Positions 34,507 to 46,112 of a DNA stretch of 64,000 bases are shown in pieces. Position numbers and translations under genes: made by a program. The notes beneath the pieces are model-generated. The model saw only the letters and a list, made by a program, of their open reading frames with translations. It made no database searches and had not been told where the DNA came from. Origin of the DNA: Phocoena phocoena (taxonomy: Eukaryota > Chordata > Mammalia > Artiodactyla > Phocoenidae); contig NC_089234.1 of the NCBI RefSeq assembly GCF_963924675.1, positions 58,012,909 to 58,076,908 of the forward strand, written 5' to 3'. Position 1 is the first letter of the stretch. The number at the start of each line of letters is the position of its first letter.

Positions 34507-37500
34507 GTGGTAAGCGGCATCTGCACACTTTAAGTAAGCTCCCCTCGCAAATCCCGCCCTGCCAGGGTTGCTGGAAATGTCTGCTCCCCCGGAGGCTGTG
34601 CGCACCACTGAGCTTGCTGCTGCTGGGGTCTGGCCCTTGGTTGCCGCTATGGGAAGTCAGAATCAGGAGGGCTCTGAGGAGAGGCCTTTGGCCTGAATCT
34701 GTCTTCCCTGAGGCACAGCAGCCATCTTTTGAACGCCAGGGGTGGTTGGGAGCCCTCAACGGTGGGATGCTGCCAAGGTGCTAACTGTGCCTGGGTCCAG
34801 ACCAGACTAATAGCCAAGAGCCTCGATGCTCGAAAACCCTCAGGGAGCTGACTTGAGTGGGAATCTAGGGGAGACTTCAGATTCTCCTGCCAGCCAACCA
34901 AGTTCATACCTGCCTCCCTCATCCTCCCACCCTAGTCATATTCAGTCTAGTAAACCCTCCTGTAGAAAGCTGACAACCTATTCTTTCTAAGTGGCAAACT
35001 ATATTTGAGAATCTGAGTTTTACACTCATGATGTCCAAGTTTCCCCAAGTTAATTAACCGTCTTTTAAATCACAGTACTAGTCCTCGTAGCCAAAATGCA
35101 GTTTTAGCGGCCCTAATCCAGGTAAAGTCTACAAGGCTACTCTGGGGAGAAGGGCACAGTGTAGGTATGCATCTGGCTGAGCCAATATGCTGTGATTACT
35201 GCAGGATGTATCTCAGTGACATTCCACAGAGGCCAGAGGGACTTCAACTCCCTGATCTGTGCTCTGACTTCAGCCCTACGTGTCATACCCTTTTAGGGGG
35301 CCATCACATAATTCAGGGTATACAGTTACTAAAGGCCTTTCTTACCACAAGTGGTTGGGATTACAAGACTCAGTGACTGACCAACGGGCCTGTTTCAGGA
35401 ACTGCAACCTGCAGCTGGGCCTAGGCCACGTCTGCTGGACAGTCCCAGAGTTTGTCTTTATTTTGGCTCAGAAGGCTATGACAGAGGGAAGGAAAGAAAA
35501 AAAAAAAAACCCACAGAGCTGAAGTTCTTGTCTTAGGGGATACCTCATTTCAAAGTCATCCTTTTTATGAGTCTATTTATGGACCATCTTTTGAGTTAGG
35601 CACATTCTGGGTTTCCAAGCAGGATCAAAAAAGCAACTGGACTCTGACTCATCACCATAAGGTGAAATTCGCCTCACAGTATTTGAAGTTAACTGAAAAC
35701 ATGTTTGACATGAAAAAACAAAGAGCTACCACCACACGATCCTTCCGATTCTGTTTAATGCGTTCAACTTGCCGTTACTATATCTTCAACCATCCCCTCA
35801 ATGCAAGGGGCCTGGAAGGCTTTGGAGAAGACAAGGCTGCATTCAAATTCACACTGCACAAAAATGTGATTTCTAAGCCTTGCTTTCTCCATCCGGTGAT
35901 GAAAATATTTACCTTGAAAGGTTATAATGAGGATCAGCAGTAACCCACAAAAAGCACTTAGCCTAGAACCTGGTGCACAGCAGGCTGTCAGATGTGTTTG
36001 ATAAAGAGAGGTCTCGCACCACGAAGCACATAACCACACCAGCACGTGCACATCATCATCATAAAGTTTCCAACCCCCAGAAGGGGTAAAAAAAAAAAAA
36101 ATGAAAAAAAGACATTCCAACTTTGAACTACAGTGGTATGATACACGCATAGGACAGCCTGCCGGGGTCCTGGCATGCCATTTTAGAGTCTGCCCCCACT
36201 GCCGGAATCGGAAAGAATGGGCTTTGGGGTCATATGTTTAGGCCTGGACAGATCTCAGAGCATCGATGTGGAGATGTCAGGCTGGTGTGGATCGCGACGG
36301 GTAGACCGGGTGGTCTCAAGCACCTAGCCGAGAAACAGTCAAGAGGGAAAAGCATATCCACAGGTCAGAGGACATGCAGGGAGTGTGGGCCTCACCCAGC
36401 TGGCTAGGGATGGGAAGCAGGACAGGACCCTGTTGCCAGTGGGAGGCCAGACTCCCTTCTCTGTGCCCTTTGTATTTGCATATCTAAAGAATTCCTCAAG
36501 CTGAGGGCTCAAACCCCAACCCTTCAGGACAAGGCAGAGGCCATAAATGGATGACGCTGGCTGCGTGTGGCCACGGGGTGAGGGGAGAGGGTGATTGTGG
36601 CTGAGCTGAGAGCCCCATATCCCCTCCAAAGGGGACAGCTGCTACTCAGTCCCAACCAATGATTGTCTTGTGAGAATCAGCGCCAATGTGGTAGATCTGA
36701 CTTTTCAGGAAAAGTCTCCAATCTGGATTTTAACGTAAAATTGCTCAAATTTTAAGTGTTGGCAACAAATTGAAAATCTCTTAAAACGCGGCACAGCCCA
36801 GACAAAAGAAACCCAGTGGCCATCAGTTTGTAACCTGTGCCCTGAGTAGTCAGAGTAACAAAATAAAAAGCTCGTCAGCATTGTCAGAGACTCCATACGT
36901 GGAGATGGCGTGTGCTCAGCATGTATGGCACAGGCAGTAGGCAGCCTGGACGGGTCTAGTCACTCCCTGGAAAACTACGGGACACTCCTGTAGCATTTTA
37001 GGAGCCAGACGCATTCGCATATTCCTTATTATACTCTTGATGTAAGAGGTGTTGATGGACAGTCTGGCCAAAAGGCAAAGACATGTCCTTTTCCTTGCTC
37101 TGTCTTTCCTGTTCTTCCTTGGCTAGCTTCAGCTTAGTGTATAGCGTTTCCCACCACGGCTCCTCACAGCCAGTCTCGTTCCCTCTTTTTGAAAAGCATC
37201 CCTTGTGGTGCTGCAGAGCTGTACCTGTGGTCTATAATCTGCCACATGGGGCCCACCCCTGTGTCTGCCCTACCCTGATCTGACCCTTCCGAAAGAACTC
37301 ACCAGGCTACCTCAGACACTCTTGAGAAATCGTAGAGATAATCTAGTCCAGTGTTCTGCCCTGAGAGCTGGGGAAACAGAGACCCAGAGAAGCCAGCTGA
37401 TGTGCTGAGGGTCACAGAGTTAATCAGGGACCAACGGGCATCGCTTCTGTCACTCAGGCCTCACGGAAGAGCCCTTTGTCCTTATTTTGAGCATCTGGTG

Positions 37501-38539
37501 ACTTTGCTGTATAAGAGGTCACCCAGTATCATGGAAGGTGAGACATTCCAGCTGGTTATAGGATCTAAAACAACTGAACTTGTCCTTCTTCATCAGAAAA
37601 AGAAGTACGGACAACATACTGCCTCGGGAGCCCCATTTGGACTGCCTTCACTGCTCCTGGCACAGCATCCTCAGAGCTGAGTTACTGTGGTTTTAATTTA
37701 ATGAAATCTTCTAAGAAATCCCAGGGCGGATACCATGCAGCTCTAAAGATCAGATTTTAGTATCACCACTCTCCTTTTATTCTTTCTTTTACTTGAACAA
37801 ACAGTCCACAGGCTGCTTTGGAAGCCATCTTACAATCTATTATGGATACGGTAGGTTGGAAGAAATAAATGAAGTCTGTGTTTGAGCAAGAGGCTGTTTC
37901 TCTGGCGCTTCTGAGCTTTAATCAGACCAGATTTTCAGGGTATTTTAAGGGTATCCTGACCCACTGCAGCACATACAAGCCTGCCCCCTGGCAGTTCTAA
38001 AACATGCCATGCATCCTTTTTCTGAGGACTTCCATGTGTGCAGAACTATTTCGGGAGAAGTAGGAACTCTGCTTTTGCAGGTTCCAAGGTAGTGAGTGGG
38101 AGACAAAGGGCATCCCACACAAACCAAGGAAGTCGGGGGGTGGTTGGTGATAACAGGCTTAGCCTATACGTCTGATTTGAGTGACAGAGACCCACCTTCT
38201 GGTTGCCAGTGAAAACGTGCCATTAGGTAAACAGTAGAGGTTCTGGATTTGGCTTTTCTTCATAAGATTGCGGGAATTCACCTTTTGGTGAAGGCCAAAG
38301 GAGAAATATTTAATTGAAACCATCATTTTTCAAACATAAATTGTGGCCTATCAGTGGGTTATAAAATCAATTTCGTGGCTTTGACTAGGATTTCTTTAAA
38401 AAAAAAACTGAAAAGATTAGGAAAGAATAGAAGACATCAGCGTACACTGCATGTAAAAAAAGCACAAATTGTTTGTGAAAGTCTTGTCTGATACACACGT
38501 ACCTGTGAAGCCCCCTTAACATCTAAGTCCTCTGGCTTC

Positions 38540-38715
38540 AGTGGCCTGGGCTTGAATCATAGTCCTGCCACTTCCCAGCTGTGTGACTCAGACGCATTGC
38601 TTCTCTGCACTTTAGCTACCTCCTCGATAAAACAGGGATACTAATTTCATCTACCTCATCAGGTTGTTCTGAGGACTGACTACGATGAACATATAAAGTG
38701 CTTGGAAGATATGGG
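38540..38715 (-). repeat. MIR, reverse orientation
   Basis: Reads GGGCTTGAATCATAGTCCTG, CCAGCTGTGTGACTCAG and AACATATAAAGTGCTTGG. Confidence 0.75.
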
Positions 38716-40160
38716 CTAGGCTGAACCCATGTACTCGTTAGCTGTGAATTTTATGATTTGCGGAGGGCGGGAGGCGGTTGACACACAAAGAAGTGTGAAA
38801 GCCACTGACCTAGAAAATGCCAAGCCTGACAATGCTCCCTTCGGCTTCCTCTGGTATGGACCATGCTGTGAACAGGCTGAATGCAGCCTTCCTTGCATGT
38901 CTCCTGAACTCTCCTGGGAGCAGTTTCTCACCATCCAACGCTGGGCCCCAAAGGGTGGTGCTTAGCAGAGCCACAGAGCAAAGAGGGAGCAGTGCCCTGA
39001 GAGTCTGGGGACGGGTCCTCTACCCTAGGAGGCCCACCAAGCTCACACGGCTGACGGCATTAGTGCTGCTGTCATGAAAGCAAAGTTCAGCCGGGAGGAC
39101 CTTCTGCTGGAGCGGAGGACCCCCAGCCCCTTCCCCCTCTCTCTCCCCTCCCCCCCTCCCGCTTAACAGACTTCAGGCTCCCTAAAGACTTAATGAACTA
39201 CAGCTTTCGTCTGTTTCAAGTCTTTAGTCATGACAGAAAGAATTACCCTTTTTGCCAGGGGAGGAAGAAACGCTTTAGTTATCAGCAGAGCTGGCAAGGG
39301 GCCAGGCAGCCTCTGGAACAGTCTGTGGGGATTAGAATGCCAGAGGTAGACGTTCCAGTCCAGGAGGACAGTCACGTCCATGAGCTGGGCCAGCCACCCC
39401 CAAACCCCACCCAGCACTGAAGAAGCCGCCCTGCTTCTCGCCCTCTGGCCTTTCTGGCCCAGGTGCACGGGGCGGGGGGAAAAGGCGGCCACACTCTTGC
39501 AGCTCAGCGATGGGGACTGGAGGCCTGCATGGTTAGCCTGTGGAGATTCGTGGAAACGAATCCTGATAAAATTAACAGTTTTTTATGGGCGCCTTCTGTG
39601 TCAGCACTGTGTGTGTGGAAAGGCCACCAGTAGGGTCCTTACCATAGGGCAGGGTGTGCAGGCCTCTCCAGCTGGGGTGGGTGGGGAAAGAGAATCCTGG
39701 TGCCTGGTATTGGGCCCACTTGCACAGCTCATGCTGCCACGGTTGCTGACCATCACTGCTGTCCTGGGCTTGGTCCCATGAGGCAAGTGGGGAGTGGAGG
39801 TGAGAGGGACACGGGGAGCCACGTCCATTCAGAAGTGTTCTTTGCCAAGCTCTTCTCATCTCCTGCTGGCGCTCCATAAACCCAGTGATGTCCGTGAGTG
39901 TCTCCTTGGTCATCCTTCCCGGCCTCAGGCATAAGAATCAGGAACAGGGACAGCACTGGGGTCACACAGCTCAAGGTGCCCCAGCCAGCTTGACCCCAGC
40001 AAAGGGATCCCAGAACCACAGGAGAGGGCTGCCACTGGGATGGCAGTGGTGGCAGTGCTGGGGACAGCCAGAGACGCTAATCTCATTACTTTTTCTGTCC
40101 CCAGAGCACAGCAGCAAGTAGCCACCACACAGTAGGGTCTCAATAACAAGTTGCTTTTAA

Positions 40161-40170
40161 CTATTTTTAG
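40161..40170 (+). promoter_or_regulatory. Consensus MEF2 site in DUSP29 intron 2
   Basis: CTATTTTTAG matches the MEF2 consensus exactly. Two CAGCTG E-boxes follow at 40349-40354 and 40388-40393, one in each copy of a tandem duplication. It lies beside a MIR. A role in muscle expression is inferred only. Confidence 0.35.
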
Positions 40171-40332
40171 AGATGGCACCATCATCCTGGGTGACCTCTA
40201 GCAGTCATTTCGCCTCGACTCTTTCCCCATCTGTAAAGCAGGGATGAGGATGATGAAATCTTGATGGTTGTATTAAGGATGAAATGAGATAAAACATGTT
40301 GAGGTGCTTTGTGGAAAGCTGCTTCTCATGGT

Positions 40333-40410
40333 GATTTCTCATTCGGCCCAGCTGTTGCCATGATAGTGGTGGATTTCTCATTCGGCCCAGCTGTTGCCAT
40401 GATAGTGGCG
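40333..40410. repeat. 39-bp tandem duplication carrying an E-box in each copy
   Basis: Copies at 40333-40371 and 40372-40410 differ at one base (T/C near the end). Each contains CCCAGCTGTTGCC. Near identity means the duplication is recent. Confidence 0.95.
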
Positions 40411-40710
40411 GAAGGGAGCTTTTTTCTTGTGGAGGGCTTTCTCTAGTTGTGTAGTCGTGGCGAGCGGGAGCTACTCTTCATTGTGGTGCATGGACTTCTC
40501 ACTGTGATGGCTTCTCTTGTTGCGGAGCACGGGCTCTAGGCACATGGGCTTCAGTAGTTGTGGCTCATGGGCTCTAAAGCATGGGCTCAGTAGTTGTGGT
40601 GCACCGGCTTAGTTGCCCTGTGGTATGTGGGATCTTCCCAGACCAGGGCTCGAACCCATGTCTCCTGCATTGGCAGGGGGATTCTTAACCACCGGACCAC
40701 CAGGGAAGTC
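40411..40710 (-). mobile_element. CHR-1-type SINE, reverse orientation
   Basis: The complement body (CTTCAGTAGTTGTGGCTCAT, TTAGTTGCCCTGTGGTATG) ends in the head GACCACCAGGGAAGTC at about 40710. The A-tail side is degraded next to the tandem duplication. Confidence 0.88.
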
Positions 40711-40736
40711 TGGTGTGGAGATGCTTCTAGATCTTC

Positions 40737-42138
40737 CAGTTCTCGAACTTTATGGTCTCAGATCCCTTTCACACTCCTAAAAATTATTGAAGGCCTCAAA
40801 GAGCATTTATGTAGGGTAGATCTATCAATATCTACTCTATTAGAAATAAGAACTGAAAATTGTAAAAATATTTATTTAAAACTAATAAAGTGAACCCACT
40901 GCATATTAACATATTTTTATGAAAAAAATTATATTTTCCAAAATAAAGTAGGGAAAAGCATGGCATTATTTTACATTTTTGCAAATCTCTTTGATGTTAG
41001 GCTTATGAGAATCCAGGTGGGTTTTTATATCTGCTTCTGCATTCAGTCTGTTGTGATATGGTGTTTTGGTGGAAGTATATGGAGAAAATCCAGCCTTACT
41101 CAGATATATAGCTGGAGAAGGAAGGGATATGTTAACAGCCTTTTCAGAAAACTGGATATTCCTCTTTGATACTACACCAAAACTTGACAAGTGAAAGCGT
41201 CTTAAAGGTGAGTTGTGATGTGGAATCTGAAACCATATCTATAAACTTCGTACTCTGTTACATGAAAATCCATTGGTCTCTCTTGCATTTTGAATGGATT
41301 TTTTAACCCACACATGATTTTGTAATATCTCACATTGGTTATGTGGAAAATCTTGTTCACTAAGTTATGCAGATCTTCCAAATGTTGACACTTTCACTGT
41401 ACATTGTCAGAAGACACATTTGTTAATATGACTGCCGATCTTAACAGAAAAATCTTAAGAGTATTGTGAAACTGTCAATCTCACAGTAGATACAAGTTTT
41501 CCAAAATTCTAATTTTTGCTTGAAAGCTTGCATTTTATCACTGGCAACGGATACTCTCAATTGTTTTCTTTGATGTGACAGGCTCACTTTGTTCACCTTC
41601 GAGAAAAAGTCTGCCAAATACCCAAGTTTGAATTACCATGGTTTTTCTGTCATTTACTCTTTTAAGTAAAAATGGTGTTTCATGAAACAGTGGCTAATTC
41701 ATCTTGCAACTCAATCTCCCATAAGCTTTTCCCTGAGATAACAATCGTACTTCGGTATGCAGCCAGAGTGCTTTATGTACACGTCCCATTTCATCACACA
41801 GAATATTAAGAAGTGTAACCAAGGGCTGAAATTCGATAAAATTAATTTTAACTGCTTCATCAAAGATATTCTTAAGGGAAATTGGCTTGTTTTTTCCCCA
41901 AGAGTGCTTGGTGGTGAATGCAACGATTACTACTACAGTTCAGTGTCCCTCCCATAATTCACGCTAAGGCACCAGCAGTTCTTCCCACCACTGCCTTTGT
42001 ACCATCAGTGCAAATGTCAAGAGTGAAAGAGACGAGCACCGCCGCAGTACTATTTTGAAAATAATGTTAACTCCACAGATCTCCTCAGAGTACCTTGGGA
42101 ACCCCCAGGGTCTTGGCTCATGCTTAGAGAACCGCTGA
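40737..42138 (-). mobile_element. Decayed hAT (Charlie-like) DNA transposon with transposase remnant
   Basis: The left end CAGTTCTCGAACTTT and the right end AGAGAACCGCTG are inverted copies of the CAGYGGTTCTCAAA terminus of hAT-Charlie elements. TCTAGAT occurs just outside both ends (40726-40732 and 42139-42145), matching the 8-bp NTCTAGAN target preference of this group. Its 1.4-kb interior encodes transposase-like sequence on the - strand. It lies in DUSP29 intron 2. Confidence 0.85.
40966..41925 (-). pseudogene. hAT transposase pseudogene (C-terminal half, hATC region)
   Basis: Read from high to low coordinates, the - strand gives the recognisable order of hAT transposase blocks. LCDEMGRVHKAL..LHTEVRLLSQGK (41811-41730) is the conserved CDEMGxxHxxLxxHTEVRWLSRG block. 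LADFFSKVNKVSLS...SDKMQAFKQKLEFWK follows (about 41625-41490). An open stretch at 41190-40966 reads AIYLSKAGFSPYTSTKT...NRLNAEADI, the hATC dimerisation end. Internal stop codons and frame changes separate the blocks, so no intact protein is possible. ZBED5- and FAM200-type host genes descend from such transposases, but nothing here suggests domestication. Confidence 0.85.
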
Positions 42139-42599
42139 TCTAGATGACAATTTGGTCACCTAAGCTGTAAGAATATTCATCCCCTGGTTATACCACATGA
42201 CACAATAAAACTATTTTAATTTTTAAAAAATCTGACCGTGTGATTTTTACTGAAGTGGCTTTGCTCACAGCTGATCTGAGGTTGCTGCCCCTTTTGACAG
42301 TTGAGGAAGTAGAGGCGCCACAGGCTGAGTGGCTTACCCCACACCCAGGTGGTTAGTAGCAGAACCGATCTCGAACCCAGGACTGCAAGAGAGAAGGCCA
42401 GGGCTCTGCAGGCTCCTGAGGCCACGTGAATGCTCACAGACTCCACGGCAAGCAGACTGCACCCTCTGTCTCGGCCCCTCAAAGGGCCCTTTGGGACTGT
42501 GGGTGCTCTCTCCTTATCCGAGGTCAAATGCAGCAGCACTGCAAATGGTGCAGAAAGCCTGCATTCCTCCACAATCCACCTGCAGCCGTGGACGGGACG

Positions 42600-42925
42600 G
42601 AATGCATCCCGTTCAAAGTGGATTATGGTTCATCCATACAGAGGAACTCTGTGCAGCCACAAGAAAAAATAACAAAAGAGAGAACTCTTCAGAGACTGAT
42701 ATACAAAGGTCTCCAAGATACACTGTTAAATGGAAGAAGCAAGGTATAGAAAAGTTTGTAAAGCTTGCTACCTTTTGGGCAAGAAAAGAAGAGAAAAAAT
42801 ATGTTTTTGCTATGTATATGCACAGATAATTCTCCGGAAGAAGAAATTGGTAATACTTGTTGCTTTGGGGAACTGAGGAGGTGGGTGCGAGGGAGGCTTT
42901 TCAATGCCATCATTTTATACCTTTT
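42600..42925 (+). mobile_element. LINE-1 3' fragment, old
   Basis: Contains GGTTCATCCATACAGAGGAA, ATACACTGTTAAATGGAAGA and ATAGAAAAGTTTGTAAAG, an old L1 3' pattern. Confidence 0.6.
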
Positions 42926-43099
42926 GAAATCCGAACCCTAGTGGCTGCCCTATTCAAAATAAGTAAGCATTAAGTAAATAAATAATATGAATATATTATA
43001 AATATAAATAAATGAAAAGTGAGCGTTAAAAAAACTCATAAGGCTCTCCCTTGGAGGTGCTTTGGCAGGTATGAAGCATCAGTTTCAATCCCACCTCCT

Positions 43100-43330
43100 C
43101 CTCACCGAGGCAACAATAATAACATCTGTGACTTACTGAACCTTTAATATGCACCAGGCAGTGTACCAAGTTGCTTTGCACCAATTGTCTTCACACCGAC
43201 CCTAATGAAGAGGATACTGACAGTATCCCCATTGTACAAATGGGGAAGCTGGGGCTCCCAGCCACTCAGTAACCTGCCCAGGGTCCTACAATAGTGGGAG
43301 AGTCAGGATCTGAGCTGGCTCTGCGTGAGC
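43100..43330 (+). repeat. MIR immediately upstream of DUSP29 exon 3
   Basis: Contains TGCACCAGGCAGTGTACCAA, CCCCATTGTACAAATGGGGA and GAGAGTCAGGATCTGAGCTG. It ends about 75 bases before the exon 3 acceptor. Confidence 0.8.
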
Positions 43331-43405
43331 CTCGCACCTATGCCCCACCCTCCAGGCCACCCTGCCCCTACAACGCGGGTGTTTCTTCTCCCCACTCCAC
43401 TGCAG

Positions 43406-43635
43406 ATAAGATCCTGGTCCACTGCGCCATGGGCCGCAGCCGGTCGGCGACTCTCGTCCTGGCCTACCTGATGATCCACAGGAACATGACCCTGGTGGAC
43501 GCCATCCAACAAGTGGCCAAGAACCGCTGTGTCCTACCCAACCGGGGCTTTCTGAAGCAGCTCCGGGAACTGGACAAGCAACTGGTGCAGCAGAGGCGAC
43601 AGGCCCGGCGCGGCGCGGACGGTGCGGAGCTGTAA
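43406..43635 (+). CDS. DUSP29: DUSP29 (DUPD1) coding exon 3, catalytic loop and C-terminus
   Basis: This exon encodes residues 141-216 and a TAA stop. It follows a pyrimidine-rich tract and TGCAG acceptor. The phosphatase signature [10 protein letters not shown] is complete: Cys147 is the nucleophile and Arg153 binds phosphate. Next come the conserved [15 protein letters not shown] helix and [19 protein letters not shown], ending in a basic tail (QQRRQARRG). The joined protein is 216 residues; human DUSP29 is 220 as I remember it, so the tail is slightly short. The family dephosphorylates phospho-Tyr and phospho-Ser/Thr and has been linked to muscle MAPK and AMPK signalling. That function is knowledge of the family, not visible here. 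The residue at the exon 2/3 junction is Asn (A|AT). All catalytic residues are present, so the gene looks functional. Confidence 0.96.
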
Positions 43636-43999
43636 GGCCCCCTCACGGCGTGAGCAGGATACTCGGGAATGAAGGGGCAAGGTTGAAAATAGCTCTGGCC
43701 TGTGACTTCCTTTGTCACAGAGAAGGGACGTGAAACCAAAGCTTGACTCCTTCCAAAGAATCTTAAACTTCCCAGGGGCCGGTGAACAGAGGGGATAATT
43801 CATAGCGGCCTCCGGTAGGAGGCCAGCACTTGGCTTCACAGCAAAATGGGGCAGACGGGCTTCCCAGCGGAACTGGCTACAAGTGAGCACGCATGCGCCG
43901 TTTTTCTGTTTTTTTTTTTGCTGTTGTTGGTAAGACGGATGCGGAAAAGGATTAAAAGATGCGTAGACATTGTGCTGTGATTAAATATTTGGCTTTGTC
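43636..43999 (+). other. DUSP29: Presumed 3' UTR of DUSP29
   Basis: Non-coding sequence runs from the stop codon to the first plausible poly(A) signal pair. It contains no recognised repeat. Its end is set only by the ATTAAA motifs at 43951 and 43980, so the true UTR could be longer. Confidence 0.45.
43980..43985 (+). terminator. DUSP29: Candidate poly(A) signal of DUSP29 (ATTAAA)
   Basis: ATTAAA, the second most common signal variant, lies about 345 bases after the stop codon. It is followed by a GT-rich stretch (TTTGGCTTTGTCTG) suitable as a downstream element. A second ATTAAA lies at 43951-43956. The nearest canonical AATAAA on this strand that I noticed is much farther away, near 45176. 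Confidence 0.4.
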
Positions 44000-45410
44000 T
44001 GAAAGTCACATTCTTTAAAAAATAATTTAAAAATATAACTTTATTTTCTAACCACAGAAAAGTGCCTGCGAGAGCTGTTACAGGAGAGTTTGCACCGCTT
44101 GTTAGTCAGTCGGCTGTCTGGGGTGGGGGGTGGGCATGGGGAGGACGCGCGTTTCCTTACCGGCGGCTCCTGCATCTTCCTTTCGATGGAATCCCCAGGC
44201 TCAGGTCACCATCCATAGATGCTGCTCTGTGGAAGAGGCAGAGAGCAATTCATCTGGTAGGGGTAGGGAGTGGCGGTCCCCTGCATAGAGGCCGCCCGCT
44301 TTGGGCTCCCCTACCTTCCTCAGGCAGCCAGGGCTGTTCAGAATCTTAGCCAGAGGCGCCACTACCCAGAAAAATTCAACAAATTCTGGTAAATTTGAAC
44401 AAGAGTTTGACTTTATAATTTTGGAAGGAGACAATCTTTGGGGGACCGGAACTTGGGGAAGCTTATTTTGCTTTGATTCTAGTCAAAGCAACATGAGCTT
44501 GTTTTCAGTCCCCGAAGAAAGTATTTGCAAATGTGTTTGCCCTGGAATGAGAGAACCAGGCAGCCCGCTGAGCTCAGGTGTGGAGATGCCCCCGCCCCTG
44601 AGAGCTAAGCCAGTCACCATGATGGCGTGATTCTCATTCTTGAGGAGAAAACAGCAGCAGGCGGCAAGCGGGGAGAGATGGCTTCTAGAACCAGGAGCTA
44701 GAAGCCAGACAGAACCCAGAGAGAGATGCTGATGGAGATGCCAGCAGTCCAGGACCAGAAATCAGAACTGCCTGATAAAGGCCTACGGGGAAACCAGGAA
44801 AAGGGGCCCACTAGGGGCTCAGCAGCTTTGTAAAGCCACCCGAGGGTCACCCTGTAACCTTAGGGCGGCTGCCCTGCTTTTGTGCCAGAGAGGAGGACCT
44901 GTGGCCTGGGCCCCTGTGGCTGGTAGGGCTTCCTGGGATTGCCTAGTATCTGCTCTGGGATGGTCACCTTGGCCCATAATGGGTCCTCATAATGACTCAG
45001 ATTTGGGTGTAAGGGGAGCCATATACACAGGCTTTTGGGAAAGAGATGTAGACCAAAAGGGATTCTAGTGGCCCCTACCTAGACCTTCCCATCATAGGAT
45101 CCCAATAGCCCCCTCTAAACTCAGTTATCTCCTAGGTCTGATCTATTACTTATCCAGAAAGAAAGATTTCCATTTTAATAAAATGTTAACTTTTATCCAT
45201 CATAATGAAGTATTTACATTTAAATGAATCCGTATGTGGGAAGGACAGGTCCAGTGCTGGTGTTCCTGGAGTGCTCTTTCGGTGTTCTCTCTCCAACCTT
45301 CCCACACGTTCCCACCTCTTTGTGGGGCTGCAAGTCCTGCTGAGGAAAGCAGAAGTTGGAGGTCTGGTCTCTTTAAGATGGGAGCCAGGGGTAGGGGAAA
45401 GGAGGAACAG

Positions 45411-45732
45411 AAGTTTTTTTTTTCTTTAATAAATGTATTTATTTTTGGCTGCATTGGGTCTTCGTTGCTGCACGTGGGCTTTCTCTAGTTGCGGCGAGTG
45501 GGGGCTACTCTTCGTTGCGGCGCACGGCCTTCTCATTTCAGTGGCTTCTCTTGTTGCGGGGCACAGGCTCTAGATGCACGGGCTTCAGTAGTTGTGGCTT
45601 GCGGGCTCTAGAGCGTAGGCTCAGTAGTTGTGGTGCACGGGCTTAGTTGCTCCGCGGCATGTGGGATCTTCCCGGACCAGGGCTCAAACCCGTCAGGGAG
45701 ATTCTTAACCACTGAACCACCAGGGAAATCCA
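45411..45732 (-). mobile_element. CHR-1-type SINE, reverse orientation
   Basis: T-rich start with TTAATAAATGTATTTATTTT, complement CHR-1 body, and head CCACCAGGGAAATCC. The flanking AGGAACAG duplication lies at 45403-45410 and 45733-45740. Its tail supplies AATAAA on the + strand downstream of DUSP29. Confidence 0.92.
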
Positions 45733-46061
45733 AGGAACAGTTTTGGCAAAAGAATTTAAATTCTTCAGAAATAAAATATTCATTTGGTCAACAAGTATTT
45801 GAGAACCTACCACATGCTAAAATTTGGGTTAGGAGGCCAATGCAAAAATGTATGCTGTGATAAAGTGGAATGAGGGAAGCAGGTACTGAGGTGGAGAAGC
45901 ATGGGGATGGGATGGGGAAAAACCCACTTTAGACGAGGTGGTTGAAGAAGACCTGAGCAGATGGGATGAGTGAGACTTGAAGGAGAGCACCTGCCAAATG
46001 GGGAGGGAACATTCTAGGCTGAGGAATAGCACAGGTGAAGTGGCACCAAAGTGGCAAAGAG

Positions 46062-46112
46062 ATGTGTTTCTAACCCGAGGTGGTGTGTTTCTAACCTGAG
46101 GTGGTGTGTTTC
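46062..46112. repeat. 21-bp tandem repeat, about 2.4 copies
   Basis: GTGTTTCTAACCCGAGGTGGT is followed by a copy with one change (CCTGA) and a partial third copy. Confidence 0.9.

Larger units (their letters stand above)
34397..43405 (+). other. DUSP29: DUSP29 intron 2
   Basis: A 9.0-kb intron. It starts with a GC-box tandem repeat. From 34520 to about 38500 it is mostly unique sequence with a MIR-like piece at 37340-37445. It then holds MIR fragments (38540, 40190, 43100 regions), a 39-bp tandem duplication (40333-40410), a CHR-1 SINE (40411-40710), a hAT transposon (40737-42138) and a LINE fragment (42600-42920). No additional exon is recognised. Confidence 0.85.

Noticed and set aside
46062..46112. 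Short direct repeats considered as a CRISPR-like array
   Set aside because: They are 2.4 contiguous 21-bp copies without spacers, in a mammalian genome: a simple tandem repeat.
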